From assembly GCF_030503635.1 (NCBI RefSeq), contig NZ_CP129965.1, forward strand, positions 1,736,001-1,800,000: a stretch of DNA of 64,000 nt, given 5' to 3'. The stretch's first letter is position 1, and every line of letters begins with the position of its first letter. The notes under the pieces were generated by a model. It was not told where the DNA came from, searched no databases, and saw nothing but the letters and a program-made list of their open reading frames with translations. This stretch comes from Corynebacterium sp. P3-F1. Its GTDB lineage: Bacteria > Actinomycetota > Actinomycetes > Mycobacteriales > Mycobacteriaceae. Position numbers and translations under genes: made by a program. Of this stretch, positions 1-8,240 are shown piece after piece.

Positions 1-1
1 C

Positions 2-883
2 GAGCGGCACGAGTCCCGCCGCATCGACAACCAGCTGCGCGGCCGTTCCGGCCGTCAGGGCGACCCGGGCGAGACCCGCTTCTACCTCTCCATGCGCGAC
101 GACCTCATGGTCCGTTTCGTGGGTGCGTCCATGGAGAACATGATGAACCGTCTTAATGTCCCCGACGACGTGCCCATCGAGGCGGGCATGGTCTCCCGCT
201 CCATCAAGGGCGCTCAGTCCCAGGTGGAGAACCAGAACTTTGAGACCCGCAAGAACGTGCTCAAGTACGACGAGGTGCTCAACGAGCAGCGCAAGGTCGT
301 CTACCGCGAGCGCCTGGAGATCCTGCAGGCGAAGGACATCAAAGACCAGATCCGCAGCATGATCGACGACACCGTTGGCGCGTACGTCGACGGCGCCACC
401 TACGACGGCTACGTCGAGGACTGGGACCTGGACGAGCTGTGGAATGCGCTCGACTCCCTCTACGGCCCGACCGTCACGCCGCAGGAGCTTATCGACGGCT
501 CCGAGTACGGTTCCCCGGGCGAGCTCACCTCCTCGCAACTGCGGCAGGCTGTGCTCGACGACGCCCACCGCTCCTACGACCAGCTCGAGGACAACGTGAT
601 CTCCATTGGTGGGGAGGACCAGATGCGCAATGTCGAGCGCATGGTGATCCTGCCTATCATCGACACGAAATGGCGCGAACACCTCTACGAGATGGACTAC
701 CTCAAGGAAGGCATTGGTCTCCGCGCAATGGCGCAGCGCGATCCTCTGGTTGAGTACCAGAAGGAGGGCGGCGACATGTTCAACGCCATGAATGACGGCG
801 TGAAGGAAGAGACTGTCCGCCAGCTGTTCATGCTGCGCAAGCAGTTCGAGCAGCAGGAGCAGCAGCCGACCGCGCAGGCCTAA
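2..883 (+). CDS. secA: SecA preprotein translocase ATPase, C-terminal part (5' end outside window)
   Basis: This is the motor ATPase that drives preproteins through SecYEG at the membrane. The reading frame is open from base 2 and runs to the TAA at 881–883, so only about the last 293 residues are present. The first residues hold the helicase motif VI region ([13 protein letters not shown]), followed by the helical wing and scaffold domains ([19 protein letters not shown]). The tail ends in a Gln-rich stretch without the Cys-rich zinc domain found in some SecA proteins, as is usual for actinobacterial SecA1. A GCTTATCGACG word lies at 487–497. Identity is very secure; that it is SecA1 rather than SecA2 is inferred from synteny with rsgA and aroA. 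Confidence 0.96.
   Translation, partial: ERHESRRIDNQLRGRSGRQGDPGETRFYLSMRDDLMVRFVGASMENMMNRLNVPDDVPIEAGMVSRSIKGAQSQVENQNFETRKNVLKYDEVLNEQRKVVYRERLEILQAKDIKDQIRSMIDDTVGAYVDGATYDGYVEDWDLDELWNALDSLYGPTVTPQELIDGSEYGSPGELTSSQLRQAVLDDAHRSYDQLEDNVISIGGEDQMRNVERMVILPIIDTKWREHLYEMDYLKEGIGLRAMAQRDPLVEYQKEGGDMFNAMNDGVKEETVRQLFMLRKQFEQQEQQPTAQA
487..497 (+). repeat. First of 18 copies of the dispersed 11-mer GCTTATCGACG
   Basis: Plus-strand copies begin at 487, 2290, 5009, 13177, 43197, 45237, 50189, 51645 and 57276. Minus-strand copies (CGTCGATAAGC on the plus strand) begin at 5677, 10970, 23610, 46095, 49361, 53167, 55577, 58083 and 63915. All are inside coding genes. None lies between 23620 and 43197, a span that includes the low-GC island. 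Role unknown. Confidence 0.9.
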
Positions 884-919
884 TCCACTCCGGGTCCGGC
901 TTCTCCCACCGGCTCGCGG

Positions 920-1300
920 TCACAGAACCCGGAATGACACGAGGCGGTCTGCTTTGATGCGCGCCACCCACGCGTAGCGCGTTCCAGCCGAGACCGCGGT
1001 GCCGAAAAATTCCTGGCCGCGCTGCCGGCTGGTGGCCACGCGCACATGACCGGGTGGAAGACCACCGATTCGCCGCGCCCTGACGTACGTTCGGACCATC
1101 GGTGCGAAAGCCCGTTTCTGTAGCGCGCGGATGTCCCGGATCCCGAAGGTGGCATCTAGCGCCATCGTGATCAGCGGGGACGTGACTAGCGGGTCGTCGA
1201 TCGGGCGCGCCGTGCGGTGGACCGGTGGCGCGGATCGTGAACTGGCAGGGGTTGGGAGTAGCACTTTCAGGTGCGTGTGGCCAGGAACGGGGTAGTACAA
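920..1300 (-). CDS. Rv3235/DUF6459-like protein
   Basis: A 126-residue basic protein with a proposed TTG start at 1298–1300. The N-terminal 40 residues are Pro/Arg-rich and look disordered. The rest (about residues 45–126) resembles the small alpha/beta domain of the DUF6459 family: a helix with RDIRALQKRAFAPMVRTYV, then strands ending in a short WVARIKADRLVSFRVL segment. Members of this family sit next to secA1 in many actinobacteria, and this copy lies convergent to secA with 37 bases between. Function is unknown. The start is uncertain because no clear Shine-Dalgarno sequence is visible. A longer minus-strand frame across 828–1853 is out of phase with this protein and was not chosen. Confidence 0.6.
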   Translation of the reverse strand: MYYPVPGHTHLKVLLPTPASSRSAPPVHRTARPIDDPLVTSPLITMALDATFGIRDIRALQKRAFAPMVRTYVRARRIGGLPPGHVRVATSRQRGQEFFGTAVSAGTRYAWVARIKADRLVSFRVL

Positions 1301-1399
1301 CGAGCTGAACCTCCGTGGTGTGCGCAGCCGGGAACAGTGATTTCCGGCGCTTCACCCCGGGGGCGGACGCGGCGTGGGCTAGGTAGTATTGTGCCAGGA

Positions 1400-1462
1400 T
1401 CCGGACGGGTTGTCCGGAATAATCGACCGCCCACGGTCTACTGCAGTAGACAGTGGGGCGGG
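1400..1462. promoter_or_regulatory. Inverted-repeat cluster before the HAD gene
   Basis: Two dyad elements are stacked here. TCCGGAC (1400–1406) pairs with GTCCGGA (1412–1418). GTCTACTGCAGTAGAC (1436–1451) is a perfect 16-base palindrome. It is flanked by CCGCCCAC and GTGGGGCGG, which extend the stem in RNA or cruciform form. The cluster ends about 45 bases before the ATG of the HAD gene. It could be an operator or a 5'-UTR hairpin; no T-run follows, so an intrinsic terminator is unlikely. Confidence 0.45.
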
Positions 1463-1505
1463 CCGCGAGAAGAAGCCGCGAGAAGAAACAGAAACGGGGT
1501 CGTTG

Positions 1506-1916
1506 ATGCAGGGTTTGATTGTGGACTATGCCGGAGTGCTCGACGTGGACGGTGAGGACGTGCAGCGCTGGCAGGCGCTTTTCGCTGCTCTCAAGGAAAA
1601 CGAGATCAGCACCGCCATTTTGTCCAATGACCCGGGCGGCTCGGAAGCAGACGCGATCCGCGAATGGGAGTTCCGCGGACACGTCGATGCCGTCGTGCTC
1701 TCCGGTGAGGTCGGAGTGGAAAAGCCGGAAAAGGCGGCCTTCCAGGCAGCGGCGGATGCGATCGGCATGCCGCTGGAGGAGTGCACGATGATCGACGACG
1801 ACATTCTCAATGTCCGCGGCGCGGTCGAGGCCGGCTTGGTGGGTATTCTCCACACCGCTTTCGATCGCACTGTTGTGGAGATCCAGTCTCTTTACGGCAT
1901 CGAGGGCGAGTTCTAG
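1506..1916 (+). CDS. HAD-superfamily hydrolase-like protein
   Basis: A 136-residue small HAD-like protein. The N-terminus (GLIVDYAGVLDVD) corresponds to HAD motif I but has a Tyr and Ala after the nucleophile-position Asp. Motif III Lys is in the VEKPEKAAF segment (about residue 77) and motif IV is the DDD run (about residues 97–99). No cap domain is present. The ATG at 1506 was chosen because the homologous region begins immediately there; the open frame extends upstream to 1389 through the palindromic leader. Its stop codon shares one base with the GTG of the next gene (TAGTG), so the two are translationally coupled. Substrate unknown; a phosphatase role is inferred from family only. Confidence 0.75.
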   Translation: MQGLIVDYAGVLDVDGEDVQRWQALFAALKENEISTAILSNDPGGSEADAIREWEFRGHVDAVVLSGEVGVEKPEKAAFQAAADAIGMPLEECTMIDDDILNVRGAVEAGLVGILHTAFDRTVVEIQSLYGIEGEF

Positions 1917-2410
1917 TGCGCGTCTACATTCCCGCCACCTTTGCCATGCTCAAAGAACTCGACGCGGACGGCTCCATTCACGCCCGTAGCGGGTGGGGCT
2001 TCGCGGCCACGCCTGCGTTGACCGAGTTCTTCACCTCCGGCGACGAGGAGGAGATTGAGGCCGTCGCGTTCGACGACGCCGCGCTGGCTTCCCTGCGTTT
2101 GCTCGCCATCGGCGACGAACCGGATTTCCCGCACCGCCGCGTGGTCATTTCTGCTGACGTAGATGCCGTGCCCCAGCCGGAGATGGGCGAGTCCGTGGTC
2201 AAGCTTTCAGCCCCCGTCACCCTCGAGGACGTCGCGGCGATCCACGTGGACATCGCCGACGCTGAAGAAGCGACCAAGCGCGCCACTGAGCTTATCGACG
2301 CCGCCGATCTCGGCGACCAGGACGCCGAACTCGCCGTGGGCGATGCACAGGACAACTACCTGGCGTTCTACGACCCGACTGAGTTGCCCTTCCTCGTCGA
2401 TTTGCTCTAG
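1916..2410 (+). CDS. DUF6912 family protein
   Basis: A 164-residue acidic protein starting at a GTG that overlaps the previous stop by one base. The N-terminus MRVYIPATFAMLKELDADG and the following SGWGFAATPAL segment are typical of actinobacterial DUF6912 proteins. No catalytic motif, signal peptide or membrane segment is visible, so it is probably cytoplasmic. It is very rich in Asp, Glu and Ala. It forms a two-gene unit with the HAD protein and converges on rsgA with 50 bases between. It contains a GCTTATCGACG word at 2290–2300 encoding Leu-Ile-Asp. Function unknown. Confidence 0.75.
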   Translation: MRVYIPATFAMLKELDADGSIHARSGWGFAATPALTEFFTSGDEEEIEAVAFDDAALASLRLLAIGDEPDFPHRRVVISADVDAVPQPEMGESVVKLSAPVTLEDVAAIHVDIADAEEATKRATELIDAADLGDQDAELAVGDAQDNYLAFYDPTELPFLVDLL

Positions 2411-2460
2411 CCACCCGCTGCTCGTCGTCGCCCGCCGCTGCCTGGCACCGCTCGTCGCCC

Positions 2461-3516
2461 CTAGTCGTACGTCGTCTCGTTGATCCGCAGCGCTTCAAGC
2501 AGGCGCCGAACGGCTTGGACGCGCCGCCCGATGACGGAATCCGGGTCGAATTCATCCCACGCGCATTCAGGGTCTGCTGGAGGCCCGGCGTGCGTGCACC
2601 CGCGCGGGCAGCGTTCCGCCGCCTCCGCCAAGTCCGGGAACGGAGCGATGACTTGCTCGGGTGACACGTGCGCGAGACCGAAAGAGCGGATGCCCGGGGT
2701 GTCGATGATCCAGCCGCCGTGCGCACCCGTTGCGTTCTCGGTTCCCTCCACGCCGCCCCTGTCCGGCAGCTCCAGTGCCACAGACTGAGTAGAGGTGTGG
2801 CGGCCCTTGCCCACGCCGGAGACTTCGCCGGTCTCCCGGTTGGCATCCGGCACAATCCGGTTGACCAGCGTGGACTTTCCCACACCGGAATGGCCAATGA
2901 CTGCGGACAGCCGCCCTTCAATGCGGTTCATGAGCGGCGCTAAGTCGTCGTTGATGCCGGTGCGCAGCACTTCTACGTCCAAGTCGGCGAGCTCGGACTC
3001 GAATTCCCCCGGATCCGCCAGATCCGACTTGGTTAGGCACACCACGGGAGTGACACCGCCGACGAAAGCAGCGACTAGCGCGCGTTCGACGAAACCGGTG
3101 CGCGGCGGGGGATCAGCCACAGCGCAGACGATGAGGAGGATCTCGGCGTTGGCCACGACAATGCGTTCGTAGGGGTCCGTGTCGTCGGCGGTGCGGCGCA
3201 ATTCCGAGGCGCGTTCTTCGCGTTTGACTATGCGCGCGAGCGTGTCCTTCGTGCCGCTGGTGTCACCGACAACACCGACGCGGTCGCCGACTTCGATGGA
3301 GGTGCGTCCCAGCTCCCGGGCGCGCATGCACACCACACGCGTGCCGTCTTCCAGCACCACGCTCCACCGGCCGCGGTCTTTGGTGATCACGAGTCCCACT
3401 ACGGCATCCTTGTGCTTGGGGCGGTCCTTCGACCGTGGGCGCGACCCCTTGCCCGGGCGGACCTTCACGTCCGATTCGTCGTAGCTGGAGAAGTCCCGTC
3501 CGCCGCGCCTAGCCAT
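2461..3516 (-). CDS. rsgA: Ribosome small subunit-dependent GTPase RsgA (EngC)
   Basis: A 351-residue circularly permuted GTPase acting in late maturation of the 30S ribosomal subunit. After a basic tail comes an OB fold (about 38–98). The G motifs then appear in permuted order: G4 TKSD at 162–165, the P-loop GHSGVGKS at 208–215, and G3 DTPG at 272–275. A C-terminal zinc site follows (Cys303, Cys307, His309, Cys318). The ATG at 3516 begins the basic MARRGGRDF tail; the frame is open further upstream into aroA but without family similarity. The start overlaps the aroA stop (3509–3511) by eight bases, so aroA and rsgA are coupled. Confidence 0.95.
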   Translation of the reverse strand: MARRGGRDFSSYDESDVKVRPGKGSRPRSKDRPKHKDAVVGLVITKDRGRWSVVLEDGTRVVCMRARELGRTSIEVGDRVGVVGDTSGTKDTLARIVKREERASELRRTADDTDPYERIVVANAEILLIVCAVADPPPRTGFVERALVAAFVGGVTPVVCLTKSDLADPGEFESELADLDVEVLRTGINDDLAPLMNRIEGRLSAVIGHSGVGKSTLVNRIVPDANRETGEVSGVGKGRHTSTQSVALELPDRGGVEGTENATGAHGGWIIDTPGIRSFGLAHVSPEQVIAPFPDLAEAAERCPRGCTHAGPPADPECAWDEFDPDSVIGRRVQAVRRLLEALRINETTYD

Positions 3517-4798
3517 GCAACATATCCGTCCACATTGTGTCGAAGCCCGGCAGTGTCTTCGCCGTGGTGCCGATGTCCTCGACCACCACATTCTCGGTAG
3601 TCAGGCCGACGATCGCCCCGGCGGTGGCCATGCGGTGGTCGGCATACGAATGCCAGGTGCCGCCGTGCAGGGGAGCAGGGGAGATCTTCAGGCCGTCGGC
3701 ACGCTCCTCGCACTGGCCGCCGAGGCCGTTGATTTCCGTGCTGAGCGCCGCGAGGCGGTCTGTCTCATGCCCGCGCAGGTGGGCGATACCCGTCAGCACG
3801 CTCGGTGTGGATGCCTGGGCGGCCAGCGCTGCGACGGTGGGGGTGAGCTCGCCGATGTCGCCCATGTCCAGCTCAATGCCCGTCAGCTCACCACGCGGCG
3901 GGCCAGTGACGGTGAGGGTGGTGTCGCCGTCGTCGCCTTTCTCGCCGCTGTTGCTCTCAAGCCGCACGTCGCAGCCCATGCGCTCCAGAATCTCCCGGAT
4001 CGCGTCGCCCGCCTGGGTCGTCTTCGTGGGCCAGTGCGGGAGGCTCACAGTTCCACCCGTCACAGCGGCGGCGGCGAGGAACGGCGTCGCGTTGGACAGA
4101 TCCGGCTCGATCACCCAGGTGCCGCCTGCGATCGGGCCCGGGTGCACGGTCCATTCGGTGGCACTGGAATCGACCCGCACGCCCGCTTCGCGCACCATCT
4201 CCACCGTCATCTCGATGTGGGGTGCCGATGGGAGCCGGTCACCGGTGTGGACGATGTGCAGTCCGTCGCGGAATCGCGCGCCCGCCAGCAACAGGGCGGA
4301 GACGAATTGGGAGCTCTTGGACGCATCCATTTCCACCCTGCCGCCCTTCGCCGAACCAGTCCCGTGGACGGTATAGGGCAGGGCGTCGCCGTTGACCGCC
4401 ACTCCCGCGCTGCGAAGCGCGTCGAGCACGGTGCCGACGGGACGCACCCGTGCCTGCTCGTCACCGTCGACGTGAACGTCGCCGTCCGCGAACGCGGCGA
4501 CAGCCGGAATGAAGCGCATCACGGTGCCAGCCAAACCGCAGTCGATCGCGGCACCGGTCAGTTGGCCCGGCGTTGCCGTGACGCGGTCGCCCTCCGTGCT
4601 GAACGCGACGCCCATCGCCTCGAGCGCGCCCTGCATCAGGTCCGTGTCGCGGGAGCGCAGCGCTCCGATGAGTGTGCTCGGCTCCGCGGCGAGAGCGGCG
4701 AGCACATACGCCCGGTTCGTGATCGACTTCGACCCGGGCACCACCACAGTGCTGGTGAATGGTTCGGGGTGAAACGGCGCTGGCCACAATTGCGTCAT
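3509..4798 (-). CDS. aroA: 3-phosphoshikimate 1-carboxyvinyltransferase (EPSP synthase)
   Basis: A 429-residue cytoplasmic enzyme that transfers enolpyruvate from PEP to shikimate-3-phosphate, the sixth shikimate-pathway step. The N-terminal [17 protein letters not shown] motif binds substrate, followed by the [13 protein letters not shown] loop. The ATG at 4798 was chosen over an upstream one because the protein start MTQLWPAP fits family length. It is divergent from the SRAP gene, with only 43 bases for two promoters, and coupled to rsgA downstream. Confidence 0.96.
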   Translation of the reverse strand: MTQLWPAPFHPEPFTSTVVVPGSKSITNRAYVLAALAAEPSTLIGALRSRDTDLMQGALEAMGVAFSTEGDRVTATPGQLTGAAIDCGLAGTVMRFIPAVAAFADGDVHVDGDEQARVRPVGTVLDALRSAGVAVNGDALPYTVHGTGSAKGGRVEMDASKSSQFVSALLLAGARFRDGLHIVHTGDRLPSAPHIEMTVEMVREAGVRVDSSATEWTVHPGPIAGGTWVIEPDLSNATPFLAAAAVTGGTVSLPHWPTKTTQAGDAIREILERMGCDVRLESNSGEKGDDGDTTLTVTGPPRGELTGIELDMGDIGELTPTVAALAAQASTPSVLTGIAHLRGHETDRLAALSTEINGLGGQCEERADGLKISPAPLHGGTWHSYADHRMATAGAIVGLTTENVVVEDIGTTAKTLPGFDTMWTDMLHG

Positions 4799-4827
4799 GC
4801 GGGCCATCCTACCGAGCCAGCCGCAGG

Positions 4828-4842
4828 CATAATGGGTAGGCA
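4828..4842 (+). promoter_or_regulatory. Probable -10 box of a leaderless SRAP transcript
   Basis: CATAAT at 4828–4833 is followed after 8 bases by the ATG at 4842, so a transcript starting 6–8 bases after the -10 box would begin at the start codon. No Shine-Dalgarno sequence is seen. Confidence 0.45.
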
Positions 4843-5534
4843 TGTGCGGACGCTTCGTTCTCTTCACCACCGGCGACGACCTCATCAGCGCAGTCGGTGC
4901 CCTCCCCGGCATCACGGAAGTCACAGCCCCCGACGGCACCCCGCCAGCGCGCTACAACATCGGGCCCACACAGCAAGTTCCGCTCATCCGCATCAACGCT
5001 TCCGAGGCGCTTATCGACGCCGCCCGCTGGGGCCTCCTCCCCACCTGGAAGAAGGACGAGACCGGCCCGCCCCTATTCAACGCCCGCGGTGAGACCGTCG
5101 CCGAGAAGCCCTCGTTCCGCTCCGCCTTCAAAGACCGCCGCGGACTCATGGTCCTGGACGGCTACTACGAGTGGAAGCAGGACGCGTCGACGAAATCCGG
5201 CAAACAACCCTATTTCGTCAAACCGGAGGAGGGCCTGCTCTACGCCGCGGCGTTGTGGGAGACCGGCCTGGACAAACTGTCCACCACGATGGTGACCACC
5301 GAGGCCGCCGAGAACATGACGTGGCTGCACCACCGCCTGCCTCTTTTCTTACGCGAGGACGAGATCGAGCAGTGGGTTCACGGTTCTCCCGATGAGGCCC
5401 TCGAACTCGTCCAGCCCTCCCGCATCGCCGAGCATCTCCAGTGGCGCCCCGCCGCCCAAGAAGTGGGCAATATCCGCAACGAATACGCCGAGCTCGTCGG
5501 CGACGGCCCGATGACGCAGGAGCCAGTGGCGTAG
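4842..5534 (+). CDS. SOS response-associated peptidase (SRAP/YedK/HMCES family)
   Basis: A 230-residue SRAP-domain protein. The family covalently traps abasic sites in single-stranded DNA through the N-terminal Cys exposed after Met removal. Cys2 (MCGRFVLF), Asn80 (LFNARGET), Glu110 (GYYEWK) and His163 (HHRLPLFL) fit the catalytic set known for YedK, so the enzyme should be active. It is divergent from aroA and convergent with the YbaK-type gene. A GCTTATCGACG word at 5009–5019 encodes Leu-Ile-Asp. Confidence 0.93.
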   Translation: MCGRFVLFTTGDDLISAVGALPGITEVTAPDGTPPARYNIGPTQQVPLIRINASEALIDAARWGLLPTWKKDETGPPLFNARGETVAEKPSFRSAFKDRRGLMVLDGYYEWKQDASTKSGKQPYFVKPEEGLLYAAALWETGLDKLSTTMVTTEAAENMTWLHHRLPLFLREDEIEQWVHGSPDEALELVQPSRIAEHLQWRPAAQEVGNIRNEYAELVGDGPMTQEPVA

Positions 5535-5553
5535 GAAACCGTCTAAGCCCTGC

Positions 5554-6021
5554 CTAAGCCCCGATGTCGGCGAACTGCGCCCCAGTGAGCTCAGCCAGAT
5601 CAGTGGGGGACATCGCGATGGACAATCCGCGTTGGCCCGCCGAGACGGTGATGGTGGGGGTGTCGCGAACGGAAGCGTCGATAAGCGTGGGCAACTGTTG
5701 TTTCGTGCCCAACGGCGAGATACCTCCCACGATGTACCCGGTGAGACGCTGCGCGGCCTTCGGGTCCACCATCTCCGCGTTCTTCCAACCGAGTGCCTTC
5801 GCCGCGTGCTTGAGCGAGAGATGCCCGGCGACCGGGACGCAACAAATCGCGTTCTCGCGCTCGTGGTGGATGACCAGCGTCTTGAGTGTCTGTGCCGCGT
5901 CGAGCCCCAGCTCCTCCACCGCGTGCTCTCCGAAATGGTCCGTGCCCGCGGTGTAGCTGTACACCTCGTGCTCCACTCCCGCTTTCTGCACAATCTCCAA
6001 CGCATGAGTCTTCGCTGCCAT
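5554..6021 (-). CDS. ybaK: YbaK/EbsC-family aminoacyl-tRNA deacylase
   Basis: A 155-residue single-domain editing protein of the YbaK/ProX class, which hydrolyses mischarged Cys-tRNA(Pro) or related species. The N-terminal KTHALEIVQKAGVEHEVYSY segment, the central KTLVIHH strand with basic residue and the YIVGGISPLGTKQ loop are typical of this fold. It is divergent from sigH with 44 bases to the proposed sigH start, so the sigH promoter lies against or inside its 5' end. A GCTTATCGACG word occurs at 5677–5687. Exact tRNA specificity cannot be told from sequence. Confidence 0.85.
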   Translation of the reverse strand: MAAKTHALEIVQKAGVEHEVYSYTAGTDHFGEHAVEELGLDAAQTLKTLVIHHERENAICCVPVAGHLSLKHAAKALGWKNAEMVDPKAAQRLTGYIVGGISPLGTKQQLPTLIDASVRDTPTITVSAGQRGLSIAMSPTDLAELTGAQFADIGA

Positions 6022-6052
6022 GCGGGCAAGCCTAGTCCCGCCACCCGCCCGC

Positions 6053-6066
6053 TAAGATGGCACCCA
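6053..6066 (+). promoter_or_regulatory. Probable -10 box of a leaderless sigH transcript
   Basis: TAAGAT at 6053–6058 lies 7 bases before the ATG at 6066. This geometry is typical of corynebacterial leaderless transcripts and favours the start at 6066 over the ATG at 6057, which overlaps the box. Confidence 0.5.
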
Positions 6067-6650
6067 TGCCCGGACAAGACCTCGAACAGCGCTTCACCGA
6101 GGAGGCGATGCCGCTGCTGGACCAGCTATACGGCGGTGCGCTACGGATGACGCGCAACCCCCAAGACGCCGAAGACCTGGTGCAGGAAACCTACCTGAAG
6201 GCCTTCAAAGCGTTCGACAGCTACAAAGAAGGCACCAACCTCAAAGCGTGGCTGTACCGGATCATGACCAACACCTACATCAACTCCTACCGGAAGAAGC
6301 AGCGCCGGCCCCTGGAAACCTCCGCCGAAGACGTCACCGACCGGCAGCTCTACACCACCAGCTCTCACGACTCGACCGGACTCCAGTCCGCCGAAGTCGA
6401 AGCGCTGAAAAACCTGCCGGACACCCAGATTGCCGAAGCCATGAACTCGCTTAACGACGACTACCGCATGGTCGTCTACTACGCCGACGTCGAAGGTCTC
6501 GCCTACAAGGAAATCGCCGAAGTGATGGACATCCCCCTCGGCACCGTCATGTCGCGCCTCCACCGGGGAAGAAAACAACTCCGCGAATTGTTGAAGGATG
6601 TGGCGAACGAACAAGGTATTGGTCTAGAAGATCTACAGGAGCAGAAATAA
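6066..6650 (+). CDS. sigH: ECF RNA polymerase sigma factor SigH
   Basis: A 194-residue ECF sigma factor, group ECF12/SigR-SigH type, which controls thiol-oxidative and heat stress genes in Corynebacterium. Region 2 contains [18 protein letters not shown] and [17 protein letters not shown] (about residues 30–80). Region 4 contains [30 protein letters not shown] (about 145–175). The start at 6066 is chosen from the -10 spacing; a start at 6057 would add three residues. Its TAA overlaps the ATG of the anti-sigma gene, so both are translated together. Confidence 0.94.
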   Translation: MPGQDLEQRFTEEAMPLLDQLYGGALRMTRNPQDAEDLVQETYLKAFKAFDSYKEGTNLKAWLYRIMTNTYINSYRKKQRRPLETSAEDVTDRQLYTTSSHDSTGLQSAEVEALKNLPDTQIAEAMNSLNDDYRMVVYYADVEGLAYKEIAEVMDIPLGTVMSRLHRGRKQLRELLKDVANEQGIGLEDLQEQK

Positions 6651-6904
6651 TGGGCGACTGCAATATCGAGCCGGCACGCGCACACGCACTACTCTGCGAA
6701 TACTTCGACCCCGACACCCCCCACGCGCGCGTGACCGAGATCCGCGAGATCATCGAGACCTGCCCCGAGAGCTTCGCATGGCTACAGTCCGAGACCGAGA
6801 TCCGCCAGATCGTCCGCCGCTGCAACTGCCAAGACCAAGCCCCCGAGGCGTTGCGACGGCGCATTGTGCAGTCCATTTCCATCTCGTACACGCGCTACGA
6901 GTAG
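6650..6904 (+). CDS. rshA: Anti-sigma factor RshA-like, with altered zinc motif
   Basis: An 84-residue protein directly coupled to sigH, in the place of the mycothiol-system anti-sigma factor. The N-terminus (GDCNIEPARAHALLCEYF) and the C-terminus (RRCNCQDQAPEALRRRIVQSI) align with RsrA/RshA proteins. The usual HxxxCxxC zinc motif is changed: here the segment reads EIIETCPES, with Ile at the His position and Ser at the second Cys position. Cysteines remain at 4, 16, 38, 58 and 60. Redox sensing could therefore use other cysteines, or be lost. The assignment rests mainly on synteny. Confidence 0.8.
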   Translation: MGDCNIEPARAHALLCEYFDPDTPHARVTEIREIIETCPESFAWLQSETEIRQIVRRCNCQDQAPEALRRRIVQSISISYTRYE

Positions 6905-6984
6905 AGCGTTTTCTCGGCCCTGCTGCTCGGCGTCTTGCTTGGACCTGGTTCTTGTCTCTCCGCGTCGCGCTGCCCGCCCCTTTT

Positions 6985-7106
6985 TCGCGAACGGTAACAA
7001 GCAAACGGTAACTTGGCTCTTTTTCGCCCTCTTATATCGCTCAACGGCAACATAAAGGACTAGGGTTACCGTTTGATTGTTACCGATTGAAAGTTACCGT
7101 TTGCAG
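6985..7106. repeat. Array of five 14-bp GTTACCGTTTG repeats in opposed orientation
   Basis: GGTAAC occurs at 6993 and 7007, and its complement GTTACC at 7065, 7079 and 7093; within each group the spacing is exactly 14 bases. The longer unit is GTTACCGTTTGNNN, three copies on the plus strand and two on the minus strand. The outer copies form a perfect 14-base inverted pair (7001–7014 and 7091–7104). A weaker seventh-base variant (AACGGCAAC) lies at 7043–7051 and another (CAACGGTAATT) near 7339–7349. The array lies between the convergent genes rshA and bL37, so no adjacent start codon explains it. Confidence 0.85.
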
Positions 7107-7130
7107 GAGAGCGGCATTTTCCTAAACAAC

Positions 7131-7180
7131 GCGAAACTCCCCTCCGCCTGTGCATTTGCACCGGTGAAGGGGAGTCTCTA
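7131..7180 (-). terminator. Hairpin downstream of bL37 gene
   Basis: ACTCCCCT at about 7135–7142 pairs with AGGGGAGT at about 7168–7175; the stem continues with mismatches and G-U pairs, and a second palindrome TGCATTTGCA sits in the loop. Read on the minus strand it follows the bL37 stop by about 20 bases and is followed by TTTCGCGTTGTTT. The T-run is weak. Confidence 0.55.
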
Positions 7181-7193
7181 TTGCGTTCAACGC

Positions 7194-7268
7194 TTATGCG
7201 TTGGGGCGCTTGCCGCGGTTAGCGCTCTTCTTGCGGCGGTCCTTGCGCTTACGACCACGCTTGCTCAT
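7194..7268 (-). CDS. 50S ribosomal protein bL37 (24 residues)
   Basis: A very short gene encoding MSKRGRKRKDRRKKSANRG followed by KRPNA. The strongly basic composition, the KRGRK start and the AN-x-GKRPN end match the actinobacterial small ribosomal protein bL37, which binds 23S rRNA in the large subunit. A strong Shine-Dalgarno sequence AAGGAGGTCGTT stands directly before the ATG at 7268. It lies downstream of the WhiB1-like gene on the same strand, 154 bases apart, and ends before a hairpin. Confidence 0.88.
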   Translation of the reverse strand: MSKRGRKRKDRRKKSANRGKRPNA

Positions 7269-7422
7269 AACGACCTCCTTGGGCCAAAGATATGGATCTG
7301 ATCTAACTGTCAGTCCACTTTATCGGGGACGTGCCCGGCAACGGTAATTGGTCTACCTTGAACCGGCTGATCGTGTGGGCCGGGCTGGTCCAGCTGCGCT
7401 GTGCGCGATGCGTCTTCGGGGC

Positions 7423-7680
7423 TTATGCGGAGATGCGCTGGCGGTTACGCTGCTTGTTGCGGCGCTTGAGCGCGCGGCGCTCCTCCTCGGACAGGCCGCC
7501 CCACACGCCGGCATCCTGGCCGGTCTCCAGAGCCCACTTCAAGCACTGGGAGGTCACCGGGCAGCGGTGGCAGACCAGCTTCGCCTGCGCGATCTGAGTG
7601 AGGGCGGGGCCGGAGTTACCGACCGGGAAGAACAGTTCGGGGTCTTCATCGCGGCAAATTGCTTCGTGGCGCCAATCCAT
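7423..7680 (-). CDS. whcE: WhiB-family Fe–S transcriptional regulator (WhiB1/WhcE-like)
   Basis: An 85-residue WhiB-like regulator. Four cysteines with spacing C-x29-C-x2-C-x5-C (AICRDED … CHRCPVTSQC) bind a 4Fe-4S cluster; the GVWGGLSEEERR turn and a basic RRNKQRNRQR tail for DNA binding follow. The ATG at 7680 has an AGAAGGAG sequence upstream; an upstream in-frame extension to 7797 is outside the family. Position next to sigH–rshA corresponds to whcE of C. glutamicum and whiB1 of mycobacteria. The symbol is assigned from synteny; the family assignment is certain. Confidence 0.88.
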   Translation of the reverse strand: MDWRHEAICRDEDPELFFPVGNSGPALTQIAQAKLVCHRCPVTSQCLKWALETGQDAGVWGGLSEEERRALKRRNKQRNRQRISA

Positions 7681-8240
7681 GGTGATCAGTACTCCTTCTA
7701 GGTCTTCAAATAGTTCGTGCGTCGGATGTCGTGAAATGTCATGAAGCGTGCACACCACTAACAAGCCCGTCGACGCGCACAGGAATGAAGCGCGCATGGC
7801 GCGACAATAAGAACCTGGCGTGGGTCAGGGTTTGCGCAAGCAGATGATTTCCGGTGATGAGCGGGCGGTGTTCCCGGTGGCTTCGGGACCCGTCTTCCGT
7901 TTACCGGAAGTTAACTCCGTGGTGGCTTGGAGTTAGCGGCTAGGTAACTAGCTCGTTGTTTTTGCTACCCGAGAATAATGGCACGTTTACATATATCGCG
8001 CTAGAGGTAAACGCCAAATTGTGACACGAATCATAATTTTTGGCCCACATTTCGAGGTCCGCGACGTGCCAGGAGTTTCATCCCTGTGGGTGTGTTTACG
8101 TCAAAAATACTGTGAGCTGGGCGGATCGTTCTTTCCGCGGAGATCGGGTCGCGAGCGCTTCGTCAAATCGCCGATCCATTAATTCTGCTGTGAGGAGCAT
8201 GCTTGCGCGTCGTTTCCGGCTGCGGCTTTAAGATGATGGC
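7681..8240. other. 560-base divergent intergenic region
   Basis: No gene is seen. It separates the WhiB1-like gene from the membrane protein at 8241. It holds CGTTTAC (7984–7990) facing GTAAACG (8007–8013), TAACTCC facing GGAGTTA around 7911–7935, and TGTGACACGAATCATA at 8020–8035, which differs by one base in its second half from the GlxR/CRP consensus TGTGA-N6-TCACA. TAAGAT at 8229–8234 is a likely -10 box for the gene at 8241. Confidence 0.5.

Noticed and set aside
884..930. CCGGGT…ACCCGG pair as secA terminator
   Set aside because: Arms are far apart, mismatched and not followed by T residues.
3515..5092. 525-codon plus-strand open frame
   Set aside because: Antisense to aroA and crosses the start of the SRAP gene in another frame; composition is shadow-like.
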